A DNA stretch of 64,000 bases from Diplodia intermedia. Taxonomy: Eukaryota > Ascomycota > Dothideomycetes > Botryosphaeriales > Botryosphaeriaceae. Location: positions 124,001-188,000 of the forward strand of contig JAKEKT010000066.1 of NCBI GenBank assembly GCA_021495925.1, given 5' to 3'. Under the pieces are notes generated by a model. That model saw only the letters and a program-made list of their open reading frames with translations, had not been told where the DNA came from and made no database searches. Shown one piece after another: positions 1-10,642 of the stretch. Position 1 is the stretch's first letter, and each line of letters begins with the position of its first letter. The translations under genes and the position numbers were made by a program.

Positions 1-2180
1 CCAACAGGACTCAATCAGAGACACGCAAGAACCAGCAGCTCCCGACGCCTGACCTCAAGACTGCATCTCCGGGGCCCACCATCGGTATCTCCAAGGCTGC
101 ACCAGTCCAGCAGGTCCAGGTTCTCCCAGATATCAAGCCCATGCGGCGTGGAAGGCCAACGGCGCCGGCTCAGCAAAGCACTGCGGCTCACCATAGTCCA
201 TCTCCCATGAGAGGTACGGGTGCTGCAAACGACCCTTTCGCAGCTTTGGATTCCAACTCTGCGCCTGTGCGAGCTGCGGCTGCCGACGAATTGGCCCAAA
301 GATTTCCGTCCCTGGACGAATTCTCGCTGCTTCATGACCGTGGCGGTAAATTCCAGTTCTCTAGCGATTCCCCCGTGGAGCCTAAGGCGGAGGCCGTTCA
401 AAAGCGCGTCGCGGAAGCGTTGGCAGAGGAGGCTTTTGCAATGCCGAGTCATAATCAGCCAAAGAGGGAGCCGCCAACATCGGCAGTCTCTCCTGCGATA
501 CCATCCAGGTCGGATTCGTTGAGATCGGCCCAGACTATTTCTCCGAATCAAAGAGCGGAGTCCAGGCAAACTCAGCCCTCCCAAATCCACCAGCCTCAGC
601 CACAGCGCCCTTCGATGATCTCTACTGGCATTCAAACCTCGCCTCCTGCCTCACCAGCTTTAAAGCCCGAGCCTGCGAAGTACGAGCCTCCCAAGTATCC
701 AGAGGTCAGCCAACGCCCTATCTGGCGAGTACCGCAGCATTCAAGCCATCACAGAGCGATGAGCCAGCCGCGGTCTTCGGAAGACGACCGGCGCTCGACA
801 CCATCACTATTAAAGCCCGAGCCAGGTCCGCCTGCCCCGCACCGACCGGGCTATCTGGATATGCATCGGTCCAAGTCGCAGACAGCGACTTTACAGCTCC
901 CGCAGTCGCCTGCATCATCTAGGCCTTCTTTGGAAGGATCCAGGCCGTCGGGAATGGATCTCACGAATCCCATCAGTCGATCCAAGTCAGCAAACTCCAG
1001 AGCCAGGCCTTCCAGTGTGCACGTGGAATCCAACTTGGACTTCTTACGTGATCGCGAGGCTTCACGAAAGGGCGATAGAGTCACTAACCTGATTGACACT
1101 GAATCGGACCTCAACAGGGTGAGGTCTGCTCCTACGATAGACCCCGAGTTGGAAGAGATGAACATTGCGTCGAACGTTGATTTCCTGCGAGCGCTTGAAG
1201 GAGACGATGGCTCTAGAAAGAGGGAGCATCGCCGCACGGACAGCAACGCAAGCAAGCACTCCAAGCGATCTAGCCTGCCTTCGCTGTCCAATACTAAGAA
1301 CATCCTTGCTGGAAAGTTTGGAGACGCTTTCCGCCGATTTGAAAGCAACACCAGTCCACGAGAGCAACAGCGCACGCCTAGCCCTGACGTTGACCTGAAC
1401 AATCAGCAACTCACGCCAATCGCAGGCTCTGAGGTCATGGGAGAGCGAAGCGATGACGAGACTGCCATCGATGAGACGCAAGACCTGCCCGCTGAAGTTC
1501 GCCGGGAGCTGGAGCGCCGGAGATTATCGCAAGAGGAGAAGCGTGTGGCGGAGGCGGCTGCTGAATATCGCAAGCGCATTGAAGAACAAGGAGAAGGCGC
1601 CAAGGGCAAGCCTGGTGGCGGCCCTTCGAAAGCCTCCACGATTCAAGACCGTGTCAAGAATCTGCTGCAGGACAACACGCAGACGTCCCCGAAGAAGCGG
1701 ACTGCGGAGGGCTATGGTCGTTACACCGAAAGCGCGGCGGAAAAAGGGAAACCACCACCACCCGTCGCCAAGAAGCTTCCTTCTCTTCCATCCGGAGCGC
1801 CACAGTCAGAGCTGACGTATCGACCTGCGCGGCCCCAACAGTCTTCTGCGACAGGCCAACCACAGGGGTCCACCACCTCCGGCTCCCCGTCGCTGTCTCA
1901 GGGAAATAAGCCGCCTCCAGCGCCGCCGAAGCCAAAGGCGTTGCGCACTGGTGGTCAGTTCGAGTCTCCCAACTCAAACAACTTTCCTCCGTCGCCCCAA
2001 AACCAGAAGCCTCCGTCGCGAGGAGGCCGTCCGGCGGATGGCGCCACGGGTACGGATAATGGGCTAGGAATCAACACCGAAGAGTGGGAGGCAAATTTCA
2101 GCAAGAGGTACCCGAGTTTGAGCGGGTTGGAGATGGTCGAGACCGAAGTGCCGAATGGGGGTCGCTACCGCGACATATAG
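1..2180 (+). CDS. Ark1/Prk1 (NAK) family Ser/Thr kinase, C-terminal part
   Basis: The reading frame is already open at base 3 and runs to the TAG at 2178-2180, so this is the 3' part of a gene whose kinase domain lies off the left edge. The visible part is a disordered tail. Near its start a segment reading roughly DPFAALDS, then ADELAQRFPSLDEFSLLHD, resembles the block that follows the kinase domain in fungal actin-regulating NAK kinases. A basic/acidic helix (RRELERRRLSQEEKR) and proline-rich stretches follow. At about 1907-1945 the sequence PPAPPKPKAL fits the PxxPx(K/R)PxxL pattern bound by the Abp1 SH3 domain, as in yeast Ark1/Prk1. These kinases phosphorylate endocytic coat proteins at cortical actin patches. 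The family call rests on these tail motifs only, because the catalytic domain is not visible. Confidence 0.75.
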   Translation, partial: NRTQSETRKNQQLPTPDLKTASPGPTIGISKAAPVQQVQVLPDIKPMRRGRPTAPAQQSTAAHHSPSPMRGTGAANDPFAALDSNSAPVRAAAADELAQRFPSLDEFSLLHDRGGKFQFSSDSPVEPKAEAVQKRVAEALAEEAFAMPSHNQPKREPPTSAVSPAIPSRSDSLRSAQTISPNQRAESRQTQPSQIHQPQPQRPSMISTGIQTSPPASPALKPEPAKYEPPKYPEVSQRPIWRVPQHSSHHRAMSQPRSSEDDRRSTPSLLKPEPGPPAPHRPGYLDMHRSKSQTATLQLPQSPASSRPSLEGSRPSGMDLTNPISRSKSANSRARPSSVHVESNLDFLRDREASRKGDRVTNLIDTESDLNRVRSAPTIDPELEEMNIASNVDFLRALEGDDGSRKREHRRTDSNASKHSKRSSLPSLSNTKNILAGKFGDAFRRFESNTSPREQQRTPSPDVDLNNQQLTPIAGSEVMGERSDDETAIDETQDLPAEVRRELERRRLSQEEKRVAEAAAEYRKRIEEQGEGAKGKPGGGPSKASTIQDRVKNLLQDNTQTSPKKRTAEGYGRYTESAAEKGKPPPPVAKKLPSLPSGAPQSELTYRPARPQQSSATGQPQGSTTSGSPSLSQGNKPPPAPPKPKALRTGGQFESPNSNNFPPSPQNQKPPSRGGRPADGATGTDNGLGINTEEWEANFSKRYPSLSGLEMVETEVPNGGRYRDI

Positions 2181-2932
2181 ACCCAGGGAGGCAGAGGGCG
2201 GTAGGATAGTGTTGTAGGCGAGAAATGGAGTTGGGATGATAGACGGTGGATATCAAGGATTTCTGTCCCGTATCGACAGCACGGTGCTGACAAGGCCGTG
2301 GGTGCAATCACCACATGTTTGAATAGGTTTTCTTTTCTTCAAGCACAGCCAAGGCGTGGAAAGTAGGGAAGCACGGATAGACGTTGCGAGAATACCTCCA
2401 AGCGAAGTGATCGCGTCGAATATATGGTTCTCTGGATGGTCCTGCCCTTCTCCCAAGAAACGTGTGACGTGAGAGCGGGCATGGAGTTGTGGCTTGGCGC
2501 CGCGCACCGCGGAAGAGCTCCGCGGTCATGACGCAGGGCAGTCGAAAATCGGGCTTGGCTTCCGCACGACACCATCGTCGCACCTCCTTCTTCACGGGCC
2601 CCTTCTTTGTATATATACTTTGTCCGTCGTGAGACCGGGCGGGTCCCTCGGCAGACGGTGATTCGGTCGGTCAAACACACCGCCTTGACCTCACAAGTCG
2701 GCCGCATCACCGCCGCACCACCGCCGCCGTCATCACCGCTTCCACCCGCAGCCGTCACTGAACCCAGCCACGCCGCTGCCACCGTGTGACTTACGGCCTA
2801 CTTGTTTACCTTCTCAGTCTGTCTTTGAGTCTCTTCAGTCGTCACCCACACTTGCAAAGCAATACAGCGTCCAGCCCCCAGGCCAGCGTCACACGAGAAA
2901 CGAAGACAACACGAACGATTCGAACAACACAT

Positions 2933-2963
<31 letters not shown>

Positions 2964-3033
2964 CACACCATTAGAAGAAGAAGAAGAAGAAGAAGAAAAG
3001 AAAAGAAAGAAAAAAGAAAGCAAAACTCTGACC
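2181..3033. other. Intergenic region and probable long 5' leader of the EFM7-like gene
   Basis: No gene is seen here. A TATA-like run (gtatatatac) lies at about 2609-2618, some 420 bp before the next start codon. If it is used, the mRNA leader would be long and would include the two microsatellites just before the start codon. Confidence 0.5.
2933..2997. repeat. Adjacent (CA)14 and (GAA)8 microsatellites
   Basis: A CA dinucleotide run spans 2933-2961. After a 12-base spacer a GAA trinucleotide run spans 2974-2997, followed by A/G-rich sequence to about 3020. Both lie within 101 bp upstream of the start codon at 3034, so they are probably in the 5' UTR. Confidence 0.95.
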
Positions 3034-4175
3034 ATGCTCCCCAACCTCCTCCGCATCACGCCGCGCACGCCGACCGAGGACCCCGAGGACGTCTTCGCGG
3101 CGGCGCTCGGCACCATCTTCACCGACGACCTGCGCAACCAGCACGGCGACCCGGGCTGCGTCATCGCGTACCTGTCGCGGCGGCTCGACGCGCCCGTCGA
3201 CCTGCACGTCGCGGACCCGCGCGGCGAGGAGGCGCGCCGCAAGTTCGCGCACTACCTGTGGAACGCCGGCGTGCTGATGGCCGAGCTGTGCGGCGGCCGG
3301 CCGGCGTGGGGCGGCGAAGCGGGCGGGGAGGAGGACGAGTGCAGTCGGGTGCTGGGGGGCTTGGAGTGGCGGCTGCACGCCGGGAGGGAGTGGTGGGTCG
3401 ATGCGGGCGAGGAGGCTTGTTGGCGGGTCGAGGGCGAGAGGGTGTTGGAGCTCGGGGCAGGTGGGTGAAAATATATTTGTCGTGATCGGGCGGGAAACCC
3501 CCCGCGGTGGGGATCTTCTTGGTAAAGTGGGCAGGAAGCGCTGATGGCATCATTTTCTCGAGCATCATAGGCGTGGGACTCGCGGGAATCGTGAGCACGC
3601 TCGTCGGTGCGGACGAAGTGAGTGTTGCCCCTCTCCGTTGGAGGGAGTCTTGCATTGTTTGTTCCATTGGAGGGCTATGCTAACAAGTCATGCTTTCTCC
3701 GCAGGTCGTCGTCTCGGATTACCCAGCCCCGGAGATCCTGGAAAACCTCGAGCAGAACGTGAAAAGGAACATTCCGGAGAAGCTAAGGTCGAAGGTCTCG
3801 GTCCAAGGCCACCTATGGGGAGACCTGGACTCTCCGTTCGCAGTGGCCAATGCCGGCGGCTTCACCAGGATATTGGCAGCAGACTGCCTCTGGATGCCGC
3901 ATGAGCACCGCAGCCTGGCCAAATCGATGCTGCACTTCTTGTCGCCAGACCCGCAGGCAAGAGTATTCGTGATAGCAGGCTTCCATACCGGGCGGGCTAT
4001 GATGGCGCCGTTCTTTGAGATAGTCGTAGAAGAAGGCCTGGAGATTGACGATATCTATGAAATGGATGCCGAGGCGAGGCGGAGGGAGTGGGCGTCCGAA
4101 CGGGACGAAGGGAGGGAGGACCATGGAGAGAGGAACAAGTGGCTTGTTGTTGCTCGACTAAAGCGCAAGCAGTAG
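3034..4175 (+). CDS. EFM7: EFM7/NNT1-type protein N-terminal and lysine methyltransferase
   Basis: A seven-beta-strand SAM-dependent methyltransferase in three exons: 3034-3460, 3571-3617 and 3705-4175 (314 aa). Intron donors are gtgggt and gtgagt; the second intron has a gctaac branch site. Family features are the N-terminal EDVFAAALGTIF and RKFAHYLWNAGVLMAEL blocks, the SAM motif ELGAGVGLAG (about residues 139-148, split by intron 1), SDYPAP just after intron 2, and the RILAADCLWMPHEH and VIAGFHTGRA blocks. In yeast, Efm7 (formerly Nnt1) trimethylates the N-terminus and dimethylates Lys3 of eEF1A. Older annotation calls the family nicotinamide N-methyltransferase. An acidic, glycine-rich insert lies at about residues 93-105. 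The gene converges on the EFM4-like gene, with 71 bp between stop codons. Confidence 0.9.
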
Positions 4176-4246
4176 CGGGGGGGAGCTTCTCTTATTGTCT
4201 CCACGCATGACCCATCTCAAAGCTTGAACCACTCTGCAGCGACTCT

Positions 4247-5086
4247 TCATGCCGTGGCATTGCTCTTTTTCTTGAAGCACAGGGTGCACACCTTGGACCC
4301 TGACCTGCCACCAAACATGAAGCTGGGATACTTGATCTTATCCTCGTACTCCAGCAACCCCCCTTCCACCACGAACCAAGCCTTCAGCTCGTCGGCCGTC
4401 CAATTGCAGCTCGTCACCAGCAGCAAGCCGCCCGGCTTGATCAACGGCTCCACCTCCTCCCTGTAGCCCTCGAACACGCGCCTGCCCTGCGCATCCGTCT
4501 CGGCGCTCAGGCTGATGGCATCGAACGTGCCCTTGTCCAGCACCACATCGAACCCGCCCTGCAGCCACTCCTCCCGCGGCTCCTCGCCCAAGATATCCCA
4601 CTCCTCGAAGCGCACGTCCGCCGCCGGCGGCTGCTCCACGTCGTCCCCCTCCTTCCTACCCCGCTCCGCCGCGATGCGCCGCGCCAGCTCGACGCTGCGC
4701 GCGCTGTAGTCGACGCCGACCATGCGGCCGCGCCAGCCGTCGTCGCGCAGCGCGAACAGCAGGTGGCCGTTGCCGGTGCCCAGGTCGCAGAAGCTGGTGC
4801 AGTCGCCCTCGGCCGCGCGCGCGCCCTCGTCCTCGAAGCCGCCGTCGTCGCCCTTGACCAGCCGCCAGCCGTCGGCGAGGCCGTCGAGGTGCGCCAGCAC
4901 CCGCTCCTCGGCGCCCGCGTCGGCGAACCACACCGTGCCCTCGTCCGACGGCCGCTCCGCGTGGTTGGCGATCTCGCGGTCGTAGCACGCGTCCCAGTAC
5001 GCTTTGGTGCCCAGGTCGGAGGGGTCGAGGTGCGTGGGGTGGGCGGGGCCGGCGGCGGTGGTGGTGGGATCGTCGGTGGCGGTCAT
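4247..5086 (-). CDS. EFM4: EFM4-type protein-lysine N-methyltransferase (METTL10 family)
   Basis: A single-exon gene of 279 aa. It has the family order LGTKAYWDACYDRE near residue 25, the SAM motif DLGTGNGH at 101-108, GVDYSARSVELA at about 124-135, and the signature DKGTFDAISLS at 184-194, followed by LLLVTSCNWT. Yeast Efm4 and human METTL10 methylate a lysine of eEF1A (Lys316 in yeast). The start chosen is the Met at 5086. An in-frame Met at 5341 would add 85 residues of low-complexity, Thr-rich sequence encoded by an ACC repeat, which does not look like protein. Between residues about 78 and 98 is an acidic insert not typical of the family core. The neighbouring convergent gene targets the same protein. 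Confidence 0.9.
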   Translation of the reverse strand: MTATDDPTTTAAGPAHPTHLDPSDLGTKAYWDACYDREIANHAERPSDEGTVWFADAGAEERVLAHLDGLADGWRLVKGDDGGFEDEGARAAEGDCTSFCDLGTGNGHLLFALRDDGWRGRMVGVDYSARSVELARRIAAERGRKEGDDVEQPPAADVRFEEWDILGEEPREEWLQGGFDVVLDKGTFDAISLSAETDAQGRRVFEGYREEVEPLIKPGGLLLVTSCNWTADELKAWFVVEGGLLEYEDKIKYPSFMFGGRSGSKVCTLCFKKKSNATA

Positions 5087-5108
5087 GGTGGTGGTGGTGG
5101 TGGTGGTA
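5085..5108. repeat. GTG/CAC trinucleotide run at the EFM4-like start
   Basis: A GTG run (ACC/CAC on the coding strand) begins right at the chosen start codon and extends into the presumed 5' UTR. It makes the exact start less certain. Confidence 0.8.
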
Positions 5109-6739
5109 TTGGTGTTTCGAGGAATTGGGCTTGTTCTCGGTGTGTGGTTGTTGGTAGGGTTGTTGTGGAGGTGGAAGCACGGCGGGGTTGGTGGTGAATT
5201 TTTGGGGTCCCTGGGGAATTTCTTTATCGATAAGGCGGCAACCCGGGGTGTACAAGTAGGAGCGCATTCAGTCTGCTTTCGTTCATTTGCTTTGCTTACA
5301 CTCGCTCTTTGAGGATTATCAAAGAGTATTGACTCACTCATACTGTCCTGTGGCCGTTGTTGCGGGTATACGTCTCTCTGGCTTCATGTACTTCACAGCC
5401 TGCTGGAATTCCCAGAATACCATTGTCAACCAAAACTGCTGATGCGAGACATCATCATTTCTTGGAAATGGGGGACACCTTCACTGTAATGTGGCGAGAT
5501 TCATTCTCATGAGCATAGATATCCTTATCAAATGGCCAAGAAAAAAAAGCCTGGGCCGAATTCCGCACCCGCAAACAGTGGGCACGATGGTTTTGCTATT
5601 CTTCTCCTGCCGATGGCTTTTGCCTTTTGCTCGGGAAGTCCATGTCCTGTCTCGGTGATTAGATGTTCTTTCATACAACTATCCACAAAAGCTTCGCCAA
5701 TCCCTCTGGGTAACGTAGAAGTGTGACCTACACAGTCCCGCAATGCCACACGCTCTGCCATGCGCCTTGTTCTGATCAAGTGCACGGACATGACCATTCA
5801 AGCATATATACAAGACCCTGCCCAAGTAATCAATTTGAAATTCGTCTACCTTGATAATGAACCGACTCGAGAGTCCAGTTGGTGACCATATTCACTTCTG
5901 GGTGGATTGTGGAGCCGATTCTCAGAACACATGAAGTGACTTGCTTCGTAGTGGAAGGCCCAGCGGGGTCTTGTCTTCCAAACTCGGAACTGCATCACTG
6001 TGGAGTTATGATGCCAATTTACATGAGATCATGATGTTTCTCTAGAACTTCCTCAAATGCTGGTGCTCACCAGCTCATACAAGGACATGATATTTCGATT
6101 GCTTCAGCGCTTTCCTCATGACCTGCGCACGTTGGTCAACTGTTAAATATAGTTGGACATTTGTATTGCCTTTCTCCCCCTTGTCGGTCTGTTGCAAGTG
6201 TGTTCATGGTCCACCCAACCCAACCGCGACCAGTGAAGCGCTGCTTCCAAGGTGCGAATGCTGGAAAGGCTCTTCTTTCGATATTGCGGGACCTGTACGC
6301 CGTCTTTCCGCTGAGTTTTCGGACACTTGGAGAATTATTCCAAGTGACGTGGGTCGATGCCATTGCAGACCTCATCGGCCCCTCAATCAACTTGCACCTG
6401 CCTTCCTTGTCTTCGCAAGCACATGCTGCCACAAGTGCCATCTGATCTGCCTCATGGTGCAGGTGTTTCCTGCTGGTCCTGCCTGCCCGAACAGCTATTG
6501 TTCAACGGTTGACCTCCCCATGTGCATGGCCACGCGGCCTTCCTCGTGAAGACCCTGCATGAATGGGCACAAGGCGCCTTCCACGCAACCACATCTGCAC
6601 CAGATGACCACCCAAACATGTAACCACCTGCTTACTCGGGCGGTCACGGCGCTCATCCAGGGTCCGATCGTGCATGTGCACTTGCCACGACCGCCCAAGC
6701 AAACCCATGCCGCCCGCTCCTCCGCTGCCTCCCGTTTCC
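5109..6739. other. Intergenic region without a recognisable gene
   Basis: Short open frames occur in several frames, but none has recognisable motifs or convincing splice partners. It contains the presumed promoter of the EFM4-like gene on the left and the upstream region of U2 on the right. Confidence 0.6.
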
Positions 6740-6747
6740 TACATAAA
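6740..6747 (+). promoter_or_regulatory. TATA-like element upstream of U2 snRNA
   Basis: The sequence tacataaa lies about 40 bp upstream of the inferred U2 5' end, a plausible TATA position for a Pol II snRNA gene in a fungus. This is inference from position and sequence. Confidence 0.45.
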
Positions 6748-6786
6748 CCCCACCTCCCCTTGCCCAGAAGCCTCCTTTTCTTCTTC

Positions 6787-6982
6787 AGCTCTCTTTGCCT
6801 TTTGGCTTAGATCAAGTGTAGTATCTGTTCTTTTTAGTTTAATCTCTAGAACGCCCCTACGGGGGCATTTCTTCTGATTAAACTAGTTTTTGGGCCCCGG
6901 TCGATGGCCTCTGGGCTCCGCCTACCGTCATCGGCCACGGTGTCGCTCGTATTGCACTGCCTCGGGCTGACGCGAACACCCA
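6787..6982 (+). ncRNA. U2: U2 spliceosomal snRNA
   Basis: U2 base-pairs with the intron branch site in the spliceosome. The 5' domain is almost invariant: ctctttgccttttggct, then tagatcaagtgtagtatctg, with the branch-site-pairing GUAGUA at 6818-6823. Stem-loop IIa forms between UUUAG and CUAGA around the loop UUUAAUCU (about 6833-6850). Stem IIb is a perfect GCCCC/GGGGC hairpin at 6853-6866. An Sm-site-like AGUUUUUGG lies at 6885-6893. The 3' part forms stem IV, GGUGU paired with ACACC, around a loop containing GUAUUGCACUGCC, close to the U2B''-binding loop of other U2 RNAs. The 5' end is set by alignment to known U2 starts and the 3' end by the close of stem IV; each could be off by a few bases. 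No repeat context suggests a pseudogene. Confidence 0.95.
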
Positions 6983-8930
6983 CTCTTTTTCGTTGAGACA
7001 CTTCACCATGCGTGGAGGCTTGAGGAAGAAGAACATTGCCTGGGCGGTCAGCTTGGGCAAGCAATGCAGGACGGACGAGTCCGCGAGGGCACTTCGTGTC
7101 TGCTCACCTCGCTGGACTCTGTTCGATGAGTGTCACCATGATACAGTTTACGCAGAAGGTAGCGGCAGATCTCCACTTGCTGTGCGTGTGGCTGCTGGCT
7201 TACTGGATGATGCTCACCTTCACAATTTCTGCGCAGAATGGGATGTTGCTACGCGAAGAGCGGTGTTCACGATGCATAGTCGCGGCATCACTGCACAAAG
7301 GTGGCGCGCAGCAAATTCATTTAGTAATGGCCATCCTTCACGGGGGCACTTTAATCCATCATTAGTCATGGCAGTCATGTATTCTTTACACCCGGACAGA
7401 GAGTCGTTGATGCCGACTGCGGTTCTCACTTACAGCACAGTAGAATGAGATGTTTCAACTTTCAACGGTGCCTGCGTCAGCTTTTGTAGCGAGACTTCGT
7501 TCTGGCTGGTAAACCACTCCCGTGAGCAAACCGAATCAGAAAAGGCAGGGTCATAGCATGTCAGATGGCCATCGATATGGAAATGACGCAAGAGAGGTAG
7601 GATCCCATTTGTCCCAAGGGACAGCTGCAGAGCCAGTGACTTTACTGCCTCTGCAAAGGAAGGCTGGTTTGTGCCACTGAGCTAACCCCACATTCTCAGC
7701 AAAGCTTGATGTCACTATCCTCATAGTACGGCTGATGCAAGCGTCTGGTGATGTTCGTAATTTCTTCACTTGTCGTGTTGATTGGCACCCGCGCACACCC
7801 ACTTCTCCGCAACTGAATATCAGCGCAAGGCTAGCACATTCAAATTGCGACCGGCAGATGATTGGGATTTGGAGCTGCCCTTGAAACTGGCTTCAAGATC
7901 AGCCAAAGTCAGCAGAAGGGAGGAAGTCAACATCCATGCAGCGGTAAGTATCCGAGATATCCGTGATACTGCAGCAATAAAGTATCGCGGCAGGGTCGGT
8001 ACGGGCGTATGATAGTTCTGAGTGCAGAAACAGGCTCATGGCGGAAACAAAAGGGTCTGCTCTCGGCCGAGAAGCTTACTGTAGATATTGACAGCGAGTA
8101 GACTTTGTGTGGGCACGGTCTTTGTTCGCACAATAACTGCCCGAGGCATTTATTTTTTTTCTTTTTTCGGGGAGAGGAAAGTAACAAAGTGCGCATCAAC
8201 TGCACACAGGAGATTGGTCTTGAAAGTTCCGAGAGCCTCGGATAACCGAGGGAAAGTGAAGGTGTGTTGTTGTTTTCGTTGTCGTTCCCATAGCCGACTC
8301 TCAACTGCCGAAGTGGTTGAGTCAGCAGCCAGCAACGACCACGTTGAGGCAGACCAGCTACATCATCGCCCGTGGAGACCGGCAGATACGATCGGGAGTG
8401 CGCAGGAGGCTGTGCGGCGCTACGAATCGGTGGTAAAACACCCATTTTCACGTCCGAGAAGCCAGCCGTTGCTGCTGGTTCGGATGCTTTGGAGAGTGCA
8501 TCTTTACACGAGTGATGTCAGAAAGCAGGGAGGCTAGGCCGAGCCGGCCTAAGGAGAAAAGGGGAGGGAGTGTGCGCCAGATCTGGTCGGCGGCACCCGG
8601 ATGTTCCCCCGCGTTCCCCATGATCGAACGCGCAAGTGTGGGGCACCCATGCAGCCTCCTGCTCCACAAATCAGAGAGCGGCTTATCGACCTCCTTGGTT
8701 ACCGACCGGCGCCACAGCCTGTGATCTCCCAGTTGGAGCTTATGACCGATGCTCAACTGCCGAGCGACCTCCTGCGTCCTCAGCCGCCTGCCACCGCCGA
8801 CGCCTATCAGGTTTCATGTCTTGTGCTCAAGCATTTCGGTAGTTCGTCCCATGGACAGCCATGGTCCCCCTCGGGAATGGCGGCAGTCCCACCTGCTATC
8901 GCAATGCTGCCGACCCCATGGCCGCTGGCT
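6983..8930. other. Intergenic region without a recognisable gene
   Basis: About 2 kb between U2 and the P450. Several short overlapping open frames are present, none with family motifs. The right end is the P450 promoter. Confidence 0.6.
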
Positions 8931-8936
8931 TATATA
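8931..8936 (+). promoter_or_regulatory. TATA box of the P450 gene
   Basis: TATATA lies 73 bp upstream of the P450 start codon. An ATG at 8939 lies only a few bases downstream of it, probably upstream of or at the transcription start, so it should not compete. Confidence 0.6.
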
Positions 8937-9003
8937 CCATGGCCCTCCCCGCCCCATCAAGAGCTTCATCTGAGCTCTTCAACACGCCAGACACCCTCCC
9001 ACG

Positions 9004-10642
9004 ATGTTGCTCAACGAGGTCGTGCCTTTTCTCGTCCAGCACTGGCCTGCCGTGCTCGCCGCAGTGGTCGCCATCCACATCCTTCGAAACAAGTTCAACA
9101 AAGGCCTCCACAAGTATCCAGGTCCGGCTCTTGCGGCGTACACGGACTGGTGGCGGCTCATCGATGTGTGGGGCCGGAAAACGGAGCAAACACATATCCA
9201 CCTCCACCAGAAGTACGGAGACTTCGTCAGGGTTGGTCCGAACGTCATCTCCATTGCGGATCCGAAGGCCATCAAGACAATCTATGGCTTGAACAAGGGA
9301 ATGACCAAGGTGAGCATGGCCGTTTCCATGCTTCGGACGTGGCGCGCTTACAAACGAGCAGTCCGACTTCTACCCCATCCAACAAGCCACCGCTGGTGGC
9401 CACCGCGTCTGGTCTCTCTTCTCCACCAAGGACGAGGACTGGCACGCAAAGTACAGGCGCTGCATCAACGGGGCCTTCGCCATGAGCGCGCTCGTGTCGT
9501 ACGAGCCGCTGGTGGACTCGACCGTCAACTACTTCCTCGACCAGACGGACAAGTTCTTCGCGTCGACGGGCCAGGTGTGCAACTTCAACCGCTGGCTGCA
9601 GTTCTTCGCCTTCGACGTCATCGGCGAGCTCACGTGGAGCAAGCGGCTCGGCTACATCGAGAAGAACGAGGACGTCGACGACATCGTCGGCTTCCTGGGC
9701 AAGTTCCTCAGCTACTGCGCCGTCGTCGGCCAGCAGCCGTGGCTCGACCTCCTCATCGACAAGAACCCGGTCAAGCTGGCGCTCCAGCGCTACGGCCTCA
9801 TCGGCAAGGTCTTCCCCATCACCAAGTTCGCCCTGACCCGCCAGTCGGAGCGCGCGGGCGAGATGGAGAAGATCCGGCAGCACGGCCTGCAGCAGCAGGA
9901 CGGCAAGAAAGGCGGCGGCATCGACCTGCTCAGCAAATTCACGGGCGCGCTGCACGACCACCCGGACTTCATGACGGACCGCATGGTGCTGGCGGCGTCG
10001 GTCAGCATGGTGTTCGCGGGGTCGGAGACGACGGGCATCAGCCTCAGCGCGGCCTTCTACTACCTGCTCAGGCACCCGCGCGTCTACGCCAAGCTGATGC
10101 AGGAGCTGGACGAGGCGGTGCGCAACGGGAGCATCGTCGACCGCGAGAACGGCGCGGTGACGTGGGGCGAGGCGCAGAAGCTGCCGTACCTGGACGCCGT
10201 CGTGCAGGAGACGTTCCGCATGCACCCGGCCGCCGGCCTGATGCTCGAGCGCGTCGCCCCGCCGCAGGGCATCACCGTGTGCGGCCGCTTCATTCCCGGC
10301 GGCACCATCGTCGGGTGTAACGCGTGGGTGCTGCACAGGCGGCCCGAGGTCTTTGGCGAGGACGCGCACGAGTATCGGCCGGAAAGGTGGTTGGAGGCCA
10401 GCGGGGACAAGTTGAGGGAGATGAAGGCGACCATGTTCCAGTTCGGCGGCGGGTCCAGGACGTGTCTCGGCAAGAACATCAGCTTGCTGGAAATCTACAA
10501 GCTGGTCCCCAGCTTCTTGAGGAGGTTCGAGGTCGAGCTGGAGTATCCCGGCCAGGAGTGGAAGACGCAGAACCACTGGTTCGTTCGCCAGGTCGAGTTC
10601 AACACCAGGTTCAGGCCCAGACCGCTCCACGCTACCGTCTAG
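9004..10642 (+). CDS. Cytochrome P450, pisatin demethylase (CYP57)-like
   Basis: Two exons, 9004-9309 and 9362-10642, give 528 aa; the 52-nt intron has a gtgagc donor and a CAG acceptor. A hydrophobic N-terminal segment (about residues 5-25, VVPFLVQHWPAVLAAVVAIH) should anchor the enzyme in the ER membrane. P450 landmarks are the proline-rich KYPGPALAAY hinge after the anchor, the I-helix oxygen-activation motif AGSETT at 321-326, the K-helix ETFR at 385-388, EYRPERW in the meander, and the haem-binding loop FGGGSRTCLGK with its axial Cys at about 470. The region from GLNKGMTK to SDFYPIQQ and the overall spacing resemble fungal pisatin demethylase and benzoate-hydroxylase-like P450s, so a phenolic or isoflavonoid-type substrate is possible. 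The substrate cannot be deduced. Confidence 0.9.

Noticed and set aside
4247..5341. Longer EFM4-like protein starting at 5341
   Set aside because: The extra 85 residues are Thr/Pro/Asn low-complexity encoded by an ACC repeat; the Met at 5086 gives a normal family length.
6118..6549. 143-codon plus-strand frame upstream of U2
   Set aside because: Cys-rich random-looking translation with no motif, overlapped by frames on both strands.
9272..10630. 452-codon frame antisense to the P450
   Set aside because: A shadow of strong G/C third-position bias in the P450; it has no motifs and the P450 is unambiguous.
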